DNA of 64,000 nt from Paenibacillaceae bacterium (GCA_029256185.1 JAQSYI010000047.1:1-64000); one strand, 5' to 3'. Shown: positions 50,564 through 60,642, numbered from the stretch's first letter. Numbers and translations: made by a program. The notes: generated by a model from the sequence alone, not told the origin.

Positions 50564-51793
50564 TTATAATAAACTGACTGGAACAATAAGATTGTCACGG
50601 TCAAATGCGCCGAGCTTCTCTGCTGTGCAGATGATAGCGCCTGTTCCCCGTTTTAAAGGAGACTTTGCTATCACAGAGAAATTGGTTATCATTTTCTTTT
50701 CAGGCGTAGCTGTTTTCTTGATCTCAATAGGGTAAAGCTGACCATCACCCTCCATCAACAGATCAATTTCCTTTGCATCCTTATCTCGATAATAATAGAG
50801 ATAGGATTCCTTACCAACATTTTGATAGCTTTTCTGTATTTCGCTTACCACATAGTTTTCAAGAAGTGCACCGTTCATGGCACCGATCATTGCGGTTTCT
50901 GCGCTACTCCATTTGGTGAGGTAGCATACCAACCCGGTGTCATAAAAATACAGCTTTGGGGTTTTGATCGTTCTTTTGAGAACGTTATTTGAATAGGGGT
51001 GCAAATAAAAAACAATCCCTAGTGTTTCCAAAATTCTAAGCCAACTTTTTGCCGTTACCTGATCAATATCGCAGTCATCGGCAATTCCTTTGTAATTCAC
51101 CATCTGAGCAGTTCTTGCCGCCGCAGCAGTAACGAAATTTAAAAACTTAAGCGAGTCTATGGAGCCGGACAGTTCCCTGACGTCACGCTCCAAATAAGTG
51201 CTTAAATAGCTAGAGTAGAAAAAATCCCGATCATCATATTTTTTGCTGATGAGTGCTGGCATCCCCCCTGCAAAGATACGCTCAAATATTTGAGGCGTAG
51301 TTGCGGCTGGAGTAGCGGCCTGCCTTTTCTGTAAAGTTGCAAAGTCTAAGCTGAAAGCTCCCGGCTGCCCCATATAAATCTCATGCTGTGACAGCGGCGA
51401 TAAATGCAATAGCGCCACCCGCCCTGCCAGAGACTCCTGTATACCATGCATCAGTTTGAATAACTGTGAGCCGGTCATCCAGAAATCGCCGGGTCGGTGA
51501 TTCTGATCCACACTTATTTTGATATAGGTAAATAACTCGGGTGCATATTGCACCTCGTCGATGAATACTGGGGGCTGATGAATTTGAAAGAACATAGCTG
51601 GATCAGATTTGGCCAATGCTCTTACATTTAAATCATCTAGAGATACATAGTGTCGATTCTTACCCTCAAGCTCCATGAGCTTTTGCAACATGGTGGTTTT
51701 TCCGACCTGTCTTGGGCCGGTTATTAAAATGGCGGGGTATTGCTCATTGAGCTTTAAAAATACTTCCTCCATAAACCTCTTAATATACTCCAT
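50564..51793 (-). CDS. AAA_14/DUF4143 ATPase
   Basis: 409 residues. Walker A GPRQVGKT (26-33), Walker B VFIDEVQ (about 76-82), a middle AAA part and a C-terminal DUF4143 endonuclease-like domain (about 205-400, ending DAKEIDLLMEG ... PIEIKKT, a PD-(D/E)xK-like pattern). This family is widespread, mobile and of unknown role. The gene is distinctly more AT-rich than its neighbours, suggesting later acquisition. ATG 51793 after AAAGGAG. Confidence 0.9.
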   Translation of the reverse strand: MEYIKRFMEEVFLKLNEQYPAILITGPRQVGKTTMLQKLMELEGKNRHYVSLDDLNVRALAKSDPAMFFQIHQPPVFIDEVQYAPELFTYIKISVDQNHRPGDFWMTGSQLFKLMHGIQESLAGRVALLHLSPLSQHEIYMGQPGAFSLDFATLQKRQAATPAATTPQIFERIFAGGMPALISKKYDDRDFFYSSYLSTYLERDVRELSGSIDSLKFLNFVTAAAARTAQMVNYKGIADDCDIDQVTAKSWLRILETLGIVFYLHPYSNNVLKRTIKTPKLYFYDTGLVCYLTKWSSAETAMIGAMNGALLENYVVSEIQKSYQNVGKESYLYYYRDKDAKEIDLLMEGDGQLYPIEIKKTATPEKKMITNFSVIAKSPLKRGTGAIICTAEKLGAFDRDNLIVPVSLL

Positions 51794-51949
51794 ATCAAGC
51801 GCTCCTTTCGGCAATTACAGAACACAACCATATTTTAGCCGAAATAAAAAAAGTTATCAAGCACTTTTGAATAAACCTCAAATATTCACAGCCTAACCCG
51901 AAAGCACGCAAAAAGCTGTAGAATCAAGGGATTTGGCGTTTGAAGCGTC

Positions 51950-51964
51950 TCACCTAATAGGTGA
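51950..51964. other. Short perfect palindrome
   Basis: TCACCT-AAT-AGGTGA lies in the 384-base AT-rich gap between the ATPase gene and the two-component genes, followed on the plus strand by a run of A. It could be an operator for the ATPase gene or a hairpin. Confidence 0.35.
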
Positions 51965-52025
51965 AAAAACAGATGAAAAAGAGCCTGAACTCTGGTAATG
52001 TTAATGGCGTTTACAAGAATACAAG

Positions 52026-52148
52026 ATGAACTTCGACCCCTTAAGGTTACCGGAAAGGTGCCCTCTGATTATCGTCACTCCTGAAGGACTCCATGACCGG
52101 CAGTTCCAGCGGTTGGCGGATATCCTTAGCCGGAACCGGGGCCGGTAG
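52026..52148 (+). pseudogene. Possible 3' coding relic, 40 codons
   Basis: The frame reads LIIVTPEGLHDRQFQRLADI before a stop and looks protein-like (alternating hydrophobic and charged residues), but it has no ribosome site and no upstream body. Codon use matches the GC-rich neighbours, unlike the AT-rich DNA before it. It may be the tail of a gene destroyed when the ATPase gene arrived. The family is not recognised. Confidence 0.3.
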
Positions 52149-52177
52149 TATATGGGGCACTCTTCTCGTCACACCCC

Positions 52178-53248
52178 TCACTCCAGCGGCAGCAGCACGG
52201 TAAACTCCGCCCCGTCCCCCGGCCTGCTGCTCAAGGCGATGGAACCGCCATGCATCTCCACGATCTTATGGGCGATGGACAGGCCCAGGCCGCTGCCTCC
52301 CGCGGACCGGTTGCGCGACCGGTCCGCCTTGTAGAAGCGCTCGAAGATGCGCGTCCGGTCTTCCTCCGCTACTCCCGGTCCAGTATCGGCAATGCGGACG
52401 GCCGCCAGTTTTCCGGACTCTTGGAGCACAAGGGATATGGTGATTTTGCCCCCTTGCGGCGTGAACTTGATAGCGTTATGAATCAGATTTATCCAAACCT
52501 GGCTCATCAAATCCTCATCCGCCCTGATTTCCGCCTCGACCGTATCCACGTCCATGTCGATTCCCTTCGCCTCCCACTGGGGCTCACAGGTGAGAATGAG
52601 CGATATCAGCTGCTTATCCAGCCGATACCGTGCAGGGTGGAACGGCTGCTGCGCCGAATCCAGCACCGCCAGCTTCATGAGATTATCGCTTAGCCGCGAT
52701 AAACGGACACACTCCGTCTCAATAATCGTCAGGTACCGCCGGCGTTGCTCCCGGTCCATATTCTCGTCCCTGAGCGCCCTGGCAAACCCGCTGATGGAGG
52801 TTAACGGCGACCCAATCTCATGGGACACATTGGAGATAAACTCCTGCCTCAGCTCCTCCATGATCTTCAGATTGGCCGCCATATCATTGATGCTGTCCAC
52901 CAGCTGTACATAAGGATGCTGCCATTGCCTGCCCGTTCGCTCCGACGGCCCCGTATCCAGATTCACATGGAAATCTCCTCCGGATATACGCCGCAGCGCT
53001 TCAATCATCTCCATGAAATAACGGTGCTCATCGGGGCGCAGAAAAGGACCTACGACTGCAATTACCATTCCGAAGATCAGAAAGCCCAGGGTAGCGTTGA
53101 TCAGCAGGGCAGTCAGGCCGTGGGGTTCCCAGGTTATTGCAGAATAGATGTTTCCCGTTATATAATAAGCCGCCGTCCAGCCGATGAACAGGGCGACCAA
53201 GACAAGCAGGACGTTGGCGGCAATATGGAGAAAACCCGGACGCTTCAT
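52178..53248 (-). CDS. OmpR-type sensor histidine kinase
   Basis: 356 residues. Two N-terminal membrane segments (about 10-30 and 46-68) enclose a very short loop, then HAMP-like linker, HisKA box with H143 (SHEIGSPL) and HATPase with DTGPGV and GGSGLGLS. The small loop suggests intramembrane or accessory-protein sensing, as in BceS-like or EnvZ-like kinases. Overlaps its regulator by 4 bases. Start ATG 53248 after GGAGGTG. Confidence 0.93.
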   Translation of the reverse strand: MKRPGFLHIAANVLLVLVALFIGWTAAYYITGNIYSAITWEPHGLTALLINATLGFLIFGMVIAVVGPFLRPDEHRYFMEMIEALRRISGGDFHVNLDTGPSERTGRQWQHPYVQLVDSINDMAANLKIMEELRQEFISNVSHEIGSPLTSISGFARALRDENMDREQRRRYLTIIETECVRLSRLSDNLMKLAVLDSAQQPFHPARYRLDKQLISLILTCEPQWEAKGIDMDVDTVEAEIRADEDLMSQVWINLIHNAIKFTPQGGKITISLVLQESGKLAAVRIADTGPGVAEEDRTRIFERFYKADRSRNRSAGGSGLGLSIAHKIVEMHGGSIALSSRPGDGAEFTVLLPLE

Positions 53249-53919
53249 GGCCTCACCTCCAGCCGGTACCCGAGCCCCCGGATGGTGCTGATGCAAAAGG
53301 CATGCCGTTCCTCGGGAAACCGCTCCCGCAGCCGCTTGATATGCACGTCCACGGTCCGTTCGTCCCCTTCGTAATCATAGCCCCAAATCTGCTCGATCAG
53401 CTGCTCCCGCGTGAATGTCTTGCCGGGATAGCTGGCCAGCTTGAACAACAGCTCGAATTCCTTCAGGGGAAGGGTAATCTCCTGACCGCCCTCCCGGCAT
53501 TGGAAGGTGTCGCGGCGCAATGTAAGCTCACCCAACTGCACGAGCTGGGAAACCGCAATCCGATACCGCTTCAACAGCGCCTTGACCCGGGCGACAAGCA
53601 CCATGGGATCGAAGGGCTTGGCCAGATAGTCGTCTGTTCCCAGAGAGAAGCCTTTGACAATCTGCGCCGCCTCCCCCTTGGCCGTAAGCATAAGCAGCGG
53701 CAGGTCGGTATGCTCCCGCAGCTCGCGGCACAGTTCCCAGCCGTCCATGCCCGGCATCATGATATCCAGAATAACCAGGTCCACCCGGCTGCTGTCCAGA
53801 AGGCGCAATGCATCCAGACCATCCACTGCCTCCAGCACATCCAAGCCTTCCTGCTTCATAAAATGTCCCACCAATTCACGGATATGCGGATCATCATCCA
53901 CCACCAATACCCGGGTCAT
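53245..53919 (-). CDS. OmpR/PhoB-type response regulator
   Basis: 224 residues. Receiver with D52 (VILDIMMP) and winged-helix DNA-binding domain with EFELLFKLASYPGKTFTREQLIEQIWGYDYEGDERTVDVHIKRLR-type pattern near 150-220. ATG 53919 is 8 bases after GGGGAGG, preferred over GTG 53928. It pairs with the kinase by an ATGA overlap and sits 131 bases after the exporter genes, which it may regulate. Confidence 0.95.
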   Translation of the reverse strand: MTRVLVVDDDPHIRELVGHFMKQEGLDVLEAVDGLDALRLLDSSRVDLVILDIMMPGMDGWELCRELREHTDLPLLMLTAKGEAAQIVKGFSLGTDDYLAKPFDPMVLVARVKALLKRYRIAVSQLVQLGELTLRRDTFQCREGGQEITLPLKEFELLFKLASYPGKTFTREQLIEQIWGYDYEGDERTVDVHIKRLRERFPEERHAFCISTIRGLGYRLEVRP

Positions 53920-54050
53920 ACCGGTCACCTCCCCTGCAACCTTGCCTGATCCACACTAATTTGTCAAGAACCTCCCCGTTAACCGCCGCCGCTGCTTCGG
54001 AAACAGCATGCCGCACCAAATGCCGTTCCTGCAACGCTCCCTCTGTACGT

Positions 54051-54863
54051 TTATGCCCGCCTCATATAAGCTCTTACGGTGATGGGCGCGAAGACGGCCA
54101 CTACAACAGCGGCGCCAATGAGCGAGATGAACAGATCCCCGCCGATTGTACCGGTGTTGGTCAGCTCCCTGACTGCTGAGATGAGGTGGGAGATGGGATT
54201 GATGTTCACGAACCACCGCAGCCATCCAGGCATAGTCTCCACGGGCACGAAGGCATTGGAGAGGAAGGTGAGGGGAAACAGAATGATCATGGAGATCCCC
54301 TGCACGCTTGAAGCGGTACGGGCAATGACGCCGAAGAAGGCAAAAATCCAGCTGATGGCCCAGGAACAAACAATCACTAGAAGCGCCGCCACCGCCACGC
54401 TGCCCAACCCTCCGTCAGGCCGGTAGCCCATGACATAGCCCATGGTGAAGGTCAGTACGGTGGCAATGGTATAGCGGACGGTGTCCGCGAGCAGCGCGCC
54501 TGCCAGCGGGGCAATGCGGGCGATGGGCAAGGACTTGAAGCGGTCGAACACGCCCTTGTCCATGTCCTCCCGCAGCTGTACACCGGTGACAACGGATGTG
54601 GTGATTACGGTCTGAACCAGGATGCCTGGAATGATGACCGGCAGGTAGCTTGGGATATCCCCGGAGATGGCGCCGCCGAAGATATATGTGAACATCAGGG
54701 TAAAGATAATGGGCTGAATGGTAACGTCGAACAATTGCTCCGGCGTGTGCCGGATCTTCAGCAGGCCCCGGTAGGCCATAGTCAGCGAGTTGCGCAGCGT
54801 TTGGCCGAAGCCGGTGCGGTTTTTCAACTGACGACGTGCTGGAGAAGAAATGGATGTATTCAT
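54051..54863 (-). CDS. DrrB-like ABC-2 permease
   Basis: 270 residues with six membrane segments. It belongs to the ABC-2 family DrrB (daunorubicin resistance permease), which exports hydrophobic drugs or glycolipids. The ABC-2 signature FFPLTFLSNAFVP-type segment is present near residue 190 (LFPLTFLSNAFVPVETMPGWLRW). GGAGG precedes the ATG. It overlaps its ATPase gene by 4 bases. Confidence 0.93.
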   Translation of the reverse strand: MNTSISSPARRQLKNRTGFGQTLRNSLTMAYRGLLKIRHTPEQLFDVTIQPIIFTLMFTYIFGGAISGDIPSYLPVIIPGILVQTVITTSVVTGVQLREDMDKGVFDRFKSLPIARIAPLAGALLADTVRYTIATVLTFTMGYVMGYRPDGGLGSVAVAALLVIVCSWAISWIFAFFGVIARTASSVQGISMIILFPLTFLSNAFVPVETMPGWLRWFVNINPISHLISAVRELTNTGTIGGDLFISLIGAAVVVAVFAPITVRAYMRRA

Positions 54864-55891
54864 ACTCTTGCCACCTCCGCTTGATGGGATACCTGTGGTT
54901 CCGGTGATGGTTTTCCCTCTACGCCATGACCGGTAATGGTCAGGAATACCTCATCTAAGGTAGGCTTCTGCACACTTAGCTCCAGCAGGCCAATCCCCTT
55001 CCCCCGAAGGGCGATGAGCAGATCGGTTACCTTGTCCGCCTCTGCCATGGGTGCAGTGATGATTCCCGCTTCAGCCGAGGAATTGGACTTCACCTTGAGA
55101 ACCTGCTCAATCGTGCGGCGCGCCTCCTCTAGATCTTGCGTGTGTTGGAGCTTCAGATGCAGCGACGATGTGCCCACCGAAGCTTTCAGATCATCCACGG
55201 TTCCTTCGGCTACCACCCGGCCGCGGTCAATCACGGCAACGCGGTCAGCCAATTGATCCGCCTCATCCAGGTACTGGGTTGTCAGCAGTACCGTTGATCC
55301 GGTCTTCACCAGCCGGCGGATCGTATCCCACATCTGCGCCCGGGTGCGCGGGTCCAGTCCCGTAGTCGGTTCATCCAGGAAGATGAGCGGCGGCTGGGCA
55401 ATGAGGCTTGCCGCCAAGTCCAGCCGGCGGCGCATGCCGCCAGAGAAATTTTTCAACGGGCGCTTCGCGGCTTCGGTCAACGCAAACTCCTCCAGCAGCT
55501 CCGCCGCCTTGCGCTTCGCCGCCGCCCGGTCCAACCCCAGCAGCCGGGAAAAGATAACCAGATTCTCGGTAGCGCTGAGTGATTCGTCAACCGAAGCGTA
55601 CTGTCCTGTCACCCCGATCAATTGGCGCACAATCTGCGATTCCTTGACCACGTCATGCCCGAAGATCCGGGCCGAACCGCCATCCGGCGTAAGCAGCGTC
55701 GCCAGCATCCGGATGGCGGTGGTTTTTCCTGCCCCATTGGGGCCCAGCACACCATAGATCGTACCGGTGCGCACCTGCAAATTCACACCGTCCACCGCAC
55801 GGTTATCGCCGAAGACTTTCACAAGCCCCTGCGCCTCCACCGCCCATTCTCCATGCTCTTGCCAGGCTTCCCGCCTGTAAACTTCATTCAT
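54860..55891 (-). CDS. DrrA-like ABC transporter ATPase
   Basis: 343 residues. Walker A GPNGAGKTT (50-58), signature FSGGMRRRLDLA (about 148), Walker B LIFLDEP, and the DrrA C-terminal region with long helical tail. DrrA-type ATPases drive drug exporters. ATG 55891 after GGGGAGG, 7 bases; an upstream frame of 35 codons has no site. It heads the DrrAB-RR-HK group, all on the minus strand. Confidence 0.94.
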   Translation of the reverse strand: MNEVYRREAWQEHGEWAVEAQGLVKVFGDNRAVDGVNLQVRTGTIYGVLGPNGAGKTTAIRMLATLLTPDGGSARIFGHDVVKESQIVRQLIGVTGQYASVDESLSATENLVIFSRLLGLDRAAAKRKAAELLEEFALTEAAKRPLKNFSGGMRRRLDLAASLIAQPPLIFLDEPTTGLDPRTRAQMWDTIRRLVKTGSTVLLTTQYLDEADQLADRVAVIDRGRVVAEGTVDDLKASVGTSSLHLKLQHTQDLEEARRTIEQVLKVKSNSSAEAGIITAPMAEADKVTDLLIALRGKGIGLLELSVQKPTLDEVFLTITGHGVEGKPSPEPQVSHQAEVARV

Positions 55892-55998
55892 TGTGATTCC
55901 TCCCCGTTTGTTTATAGGGGTATCATAAGGGGCGTTTATGAACTCAATATGAATGGGAATTCCGTCTGAGGCGGGACCTGCTGATTTTTTAGGCACAG

Positions 55999-56030
55999 GA
56001 AAAAGCCCGCTCCGGCGAACGGAGATGGCT
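55999..56030 (-). terminator. Terminator of the PBP/LuxR regulator gene
   Basis: Stem AGCC..CTCCG / CGGAG..GGCT with an interior mismatch is followed by TTTTT on the minus strand. Confidence 0.6.
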
Positions 56031-56050
56031 TCGGCTGTACCATGGGTCTT

Positions 56051-57148
56051 TTAACCAAGCAGGCCTTCGTCTTCGATATACTCCTTCAGACGGGCGACCA
56101 GTTCTTTTTTGGAGCTGGCGCCGCAATCCGCCATCATTTTCTTCGTCCTGTACTTGATGCTGTGCAGCGAGAGGTAGCATGTCCCCGCGATCTCCTCGTA
56201 GGGCCGCCCGCGCATAAGCTCCTTCAGGATGACCCGGTCGGTCGGATCGGCACGGCTCAACAAATGCTCCACCTGCATCATGCGCATCAGCTCGGGATCG
56301 TCGTAGATCCGTTCCTCCCCAGATGCGGAGGTGAGTGCGTCCGTCCCTGCCGGCTGCAGCGCATACCCCCAATCGCCCGGCTCCAGGTCCATGTTCCACT
56401 TTACCTTGACGTTCATGGAGGAAATCGCCGGATTTTTCAGCATGGCGTTGCATACCGCCACGGCAGCGCTGCCGAAATCCTTGAAATTCATCGTTACCAG
56501 CAGCAGCTTCGAACGGTACATGGAGGTTAAGGACGCGCCCGAGTAACTGATAATCAACAGGTCACTGGACGGTATTTCCAGCTGCTCCAGCCTTTTGACC
56601 AGAGATATGGCGGCGAAATCATTGGCGCATATGACGGAGTCAAAGAGATGCGCATGCGCGGCAAACTGTTCAAAGCACGCTTCAAGGGAATTATGATTCC
56701 AAAAGACAGATTCGTCGTCTGCGCCAAACCACGTCCTGTAGCTTTCCAGCCTGTCCCTGTCGGCGAGAGAATGCATATGAATGCCGTAGAGAGCCGTACT
56801 CCTTCTTTTGCGGTCTCTCAGATAACCGGCCAGATATTGCATGGATTGCATCATATCCAGACACACGTAACTGTACTCTCCCTGAAAGGAGCGGTGGGGC
56901 TGGTTGCTTAACACCACCGGTTTTTGCCGCCTCATCTGGCATACATGCACGGCGTTGTTCAGCCAGCCCGGCGAAGAGCCGATGACAATGACGGCGGAAG
57001 GTTCTTTACCGGAAACCGGAATCTGCTCAATCGGCATCTCCATGTACAGCATGCGTTTGTGCCTGAGGGCTTGGTAAAGTCCGTCAAGAATCGACATGCA
57101 CCAGATGCTTTGTTCATATTCCGGCTCCACCACAATGCAGACCGACAT
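56051..57148 (-). CDS. LacI-like sensor fused to C-terminal LuxR-type HTH
   Basis: 365 residues. Residues about 1-280 look like the periplasmic-binding fold of LacI/GalR regulators (VICANDFAAISLVKRLEQLEIP, IISYSGASLTSM) but the usual N-terminal LacI helix-turn-helix is missing. Instead residues about 302-355 form a LuxR/GerE-type helix-turn-helix (DRVILKELMRGRPYEEIAGTCYLSLHSIKYRTKKMM). ATG 57148 follows GGGGTGGG. It is divergent from the DUF5107 gene and likely its sugar-sensing regulator. Function inferred from domain content. Confidence 0.88.
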   Translation of the reverse strand: MSVCIVVEPEYEQSIWCMSILDGLYQALRHKRMLYMEMPIEQIPVSGKEPSAVIVIGSSPGWLNNAVHVCQMRRQKPVVLSNQPHRSFQGEYSYVCLDMMQSMQYLAGYLRDRKRRSTALYGIHMHSLADRDRLESYRTWFGADDESVFWNHNSLEACFEQFAAHAHLFDSVICANDFAAISLVKRLEQLEIPSSDLLIISYSGASLTSMYRSKLLLVTMNFKDFGSAAVAVCNAMLKNPAISSMNVKVKWNMDLEPGDWGYALQPAGTDALTSASGEERIYDDPELMRMMQVEHLLSRADPTDRVILKELMRGRPYEEIAGTCYLSLHSIKYRTKKMMADCGASSKKELVARLKEYIEDEGLLG

Positions 57149-57366
57149 CTTAAGCCCACCCCATCCCTCCAAATATAAGCCGATTATACTGTACACCCAG
57201 GTTGAAGGCAAAGAATAATCTCCCAACCCCCCACCCTCAATTTATCCCCCCCACCGTGTAAAAAGCGTAATTTTGCATCTTTTTTTGCAGCTAAGTTGGT
57301 CTTTTTCCCCCGGGCCATTCTTGCTACTCTGAAGGCATAGCCATTTCAACCAACAAGGAGGCCATT

Positions 57367-60300
57367 ATGACCGTATCAGCAAAAAAGCATGGCCAGATCA
57401 TCCCCACCTATCCGGTGAGGCCTGCCCATGATCTGCCCATGTTCTTGGAAAACAAGCCCTATCAGGGCGCATCCGGCAGGCTGTATCCCATTCCTTATTC
57501 GGATGGCATCACAGACGAGAAACGCAATGTGGAATATCAGGTGTACACACTGGAGAATGAGTACCTCCAAACACAGGTATTGCCGGAGATCGGCGGCAAA
57601 ATATTGCGGGGCTATGACAAAATCGGCAACTACGACTTTATTTATTACAATGAAGTGGTCAAGCCCGCACTGGTGGGTCTTGCCGGCCCATGGATATCGG
57701 GAGGCATCGAATTCAATTGGCCGCAGCACCACAGGCCGACCACATTCATGGCGCTGGAGGCTGCCCTGGAGGAGCATGCGGACGGCGGCAAAACCGTCTG
57801 GACCGGCGAAGTCGAACCCCTTAACCGGATGAAGGGAATGGTGGGAATTGCGGTGGAGCCCGGCCGCAGCTATATCAAGGCCAAGGTGCGCCTCTACAAC
57901 CGGACCGCCTTGCCCCAGATTTTCATGTGGTGGGCCAACCTTGCGGTGCCGGTCAACGATAGCTACCGCACCATCTTTCCCCCTGATGTGGAATGGGTGA
58001 ATGACCACGACCGGCGGGCAGTGCTGGAATGGCCCCTGGCAAAAGGGGTCTATCATACGGCCCGGCCATTTGATTATGGAGACGGAACGGACTTGTCCCG
58101 CTACAGCGCCGTCCAGGTTCCCTCCTCCTTTCTCGTATCCCAGGGACAGTCGGAGATGGATTTTGTCGCCGGTTATGACGGGGACAGACAGACGGGAATC
58201 GTCACGGTGGCCGATCACCATATTGCTCCGGGCAAGAAAATGTGGCATTGGGGCAAGGGTGATTTCGGGGACATGTGGTGTTCCAATCTGACGGATGACA
58301 ACGGCCCTTATATCGAGCTGATGACCGGCGTGTATACGGACAATCAACCGGATTTCACCTGGATTTCCCCCTATGAAAGCCGTGAATTCGAGCAATATTG
58401 GTATCCGGTCCGGGACCTGGGGGATGTCAAGAACGCCACCATCGACGCCGCCATGAACATGGAGCAGCGGGAGAACAGCCTGTTCTTTGGCTTCCAGGCC
58501 ACAGGCGTGTTCGAGAACGCCCTTATTGTGGTCAGCAATAAGAACGAGGTCATGTGGAGCGAGCGGGCCGGCCTCAGTCCGGACAAAACCTATGTAAAGA
58601 CCATCCCTCTCGACGGGGCCGATTATAACGATTTGACCGTGTCCCTCTTTGCCGAAGACGGCAAGCGGCTGGTCTCCTACACGCCTTATATCCGGGGTCA
58701 AAAGCAGCCCATTCCGGTGAGAACGCCGGTTGTCCGTCCAAGTCTGTCGGTGACGGTGGAAGAGCTTTATATCAACGGTTATCATCTGGAGCAATATAAG
58801 CAGCATAATTATGATCCCAGGGATTATTATCTGGAGGGCCTGCGGCGGGACAGCGGCGATATCCGCTGCAATACAGGCATGGGACGCCTGAGTCTGAAGA
58901 ACGGCGAATTCGCCCCATGCGTGGCTTACTGCGACAAGGCCATCGCCAGACTGACGTCGAGAAACCGGCATCCTGCCGACACGGAAGCCCTCTATTTGCA
59001 GGGAATTGCCCTCAAGTATCTGGGCGAATACGACAAGGCTTATGACATTCTGTTCCAGGCAGGCTGGAATTATCCCCACCGCAGCGCCGCTTATTACGAA
59101 TTGGCCACGATAGACTGCCGGCATGGGCGGTATGCCGAAGCTCTGGAGAAGCTGGACATTTCCCTCGGGTTAAACAAAGGGCATAACAAAGCCCGCAATC
59201 TGCAAGCAGCCATCCTGCGGGCTGCAGGACGCTCTGAGGAGGCGGCAAGTCTCAGCAGAGCCACAGCAGAGGACGACAAGCTGGATCTGTGGGCCAAGAT
59301 CGAATGCTCGCATCACGGAGACAATCGGCAGGAGCTGCAGATGTTCCTGGACAAACCGGAGAACCTGATCGATGTGGTCGGCGATTACATGTCGGCAGGC
59401 TTGTACCAGGACGCCCTATATGCGCTCTACCTGGCGGATAAGGACTACCCCCTGTTCCGTTACTACCGCATGTATGCCCTGGATAGGCTGGGACAAGACG
59501 GGCTTCCCGAAGCCAAGGCTGCCGAAGCTCTGCCGACAGGGTACTGCTTCCCGTCCCGGCTGGAGGATATCGCCGTGCTGGAAACGGCAATCCGGCTATA
59601 TCCGAAGGGCGCCAAAGCTTATTATTACTTGGGCAATCTGTTCTATGATAAATTAAGAGTGGAAGAAGCTGCGGAATGCTGGGAGCAGAGTGTGGCAAAC
59701 GATCCGTCCTGCGCCAAATCATGGAGAAATTTGGCCCTCTTCTATTTCGACAAGCAGGGGAACGGGGAAAAAGCCGCCGCCTGCATGGAAAACGCCCTGC
59801 TGCACCGGCCTGATGACCCCAGATTGCTGTTTGAATATCAGCAGCTGCTCAAGAACAGGAACATAAGCGTTGACGGGAGACTTGCGGTATACGAACGCTA
59901 CCCGGAGTTGATGGAGCAACGGGACGACTGCTGCCTGGACTACATCGTATTGCGCAGTATGAAGGGCGATTATCAGGGTGCCATTGATTTGGCCAGAGCC
60001 AGACGCTTCCATATTTATGAAGGCGGTGAAGGAAAGCTCACCAAGCAGCATGCCTGGATGCATGTGCTCTATGCCAACGCACTTGCCGGGAGCGGAGAGG
60101 CGGAGCTGGCAGAGCGGACATATCTTGCCGGAATCAATATGCCCGCGTCTTATGGCGAGGCCAAGACCTTTTTCAATCAGGAGGCCCATATCCATTATTT
60201 CCTGGGCTTGCTGCTCGAATCGCAGGGAAGGAGCCTGGAGGCCCGGAACGCATATGCAGAAGGAGCAATCTACAAGGCGGCCACCTCGGAGCTGTCCCTG

Positions 60301-60636
60301 TTCCGGGCATTGGCGCTAAGGAAGCTGGACCGCGGCGGCGAAGCGGAGGCGGTTCTGGAGGAGATGCTTCATGCAGCGGAGGATCTGATCGTGAACAAGG
60401 ATCTCCGCCCTTATTACGGTGTGGGAGCGCCGACGCCCATGCCCTTCGAATATAATATCGAAAAGAGCAATCTCCGTGACGGGCATATTTTGAAGGCCTA
60501 CGCCCTGCTTGGCTATGGAAAATTTCAGGAGTCCGGTAAGGCGATGAATACGGCCAGAAGCCTCGATCCGTATGATTTTCGGGTGTACGTGTACGACTGC
60601 ATCAGCGATAACTTGCGTGAAAGCGCGAAAGGATGA
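57367..60636 (+). CDS. DUF5107 protein with TPR repeats
   Basis: 1089 residues. The N-terminal half (about 1-480) resembles DUF5107, related to the galactose-mutarotase-like beta-sandwich (VLPEIGGKILRGYDKIGNYDFIYYN, FNWPQHHRPTTF). The second half is a long array of tetratricopeptide repeats (about 495-1085). No signal peptide, so cytoplasmic. Proteins of this group are thought to act in glycan metabolism, but the reaction is unknown. Starts after CAAGGAGG. It overlaps no gene but lies 6 bases before the GH16 gene, in one operon. Confidence 0.85.
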   Translation: MTVSAKKHGQIIPTYPVRPAHDLPMFLENKPYQGASGRLYPIPYSDGITDEKRNVEYQVYTLENEYLQTQVLPEIGGKILRGYDKIGNYDFIYYNEVVKPALVGLAGPWISGGIEFNWPQHHRPTTFMALEAALEEHADGGKTVWTGEVEPLNRMKGMVGIAVEPGRSYIKAKVRLYNRTALPQIFMWWANLAVPVNDSYRTIFPPDVEWVNDHDRRAVLEWPLAKGVYHTARPFDYGDGTDLSRYSAVQVPSSFLVSQGQSEMDFVAGYDGDRQTGIVTVADHHIAPGKKMWHWGKGDFGDMWCSNLTDDNGPYIELMTGVYTDNQPDFTWISPYESREFEQYWYPVRDLGDVKNATIDAAMNMEQRENSLFFGFQATGVFENALIVVSNKNEVMWSERAGLSPDKTYVKTIPLDGADYNDLTVSLFAEDGKRLVSYTPYIRGQKQPIPVRTPVVRPSLSVTVEELYINGYHLEQYKQHNYDPRDYYLEGLRRDSGDIRCNTGMGRLSLKNGEFAPCVAYCDKAIARLTSRNRHPADTEALYLQGIALKYLGEYDKAYDILFQAGWNYPHRSAAYYELATIDCRHGRYAEALEKLDISLGLNKGHNKARNLQAAILRAAGRSEEAASLSRATAEDDKLDLWAKIECSHHGDNRQELQMFLDKPENLIDVVGDYMSAGLYQDALYALYLADKDYPLFRYYRMYALDRLGQDGLPEAKAAEALPTGYCFPSRLEDIAVLETAIRLYPKGAKAYYYLGNLFYDKLRVEEAAECWEQSVANDPSCAKSWRNLALFYFDKQGNGEKAAACMENALLHRPDDPRLLFEYQQLLKNRNISVDGRLAVYERYPELMEQRDDCCLDYIVLRSMKGDYQGAIDLARARRFHIYEGGEGKLTKQHAWMHVLYANALAGSGEAELAERTYLAGINMPASYGEAKTFFNQEAHIHYFLGLLLESQGRSLEARNAYAEGAIYKAATSELSLFRALALRKLDRGGEAEAVLEEMLHAAEDLIVNKDLRPYYGVGAPTPMPFEYNIEKSNLRDGHILKAYALLGYGKFQESGKAMNTARSLDPYDFRVYVYDCISDNLRESAKG

Positions 60637-60642
60637 GTTCCT

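Noticed and set aside
57376..59124. A 582-codon minus-strand open frame opposite the DUF5107 gene
   Set aside because: The plus-strand product has clear domains and ribosome site; the antisense frame results from GC-rich codon bias.
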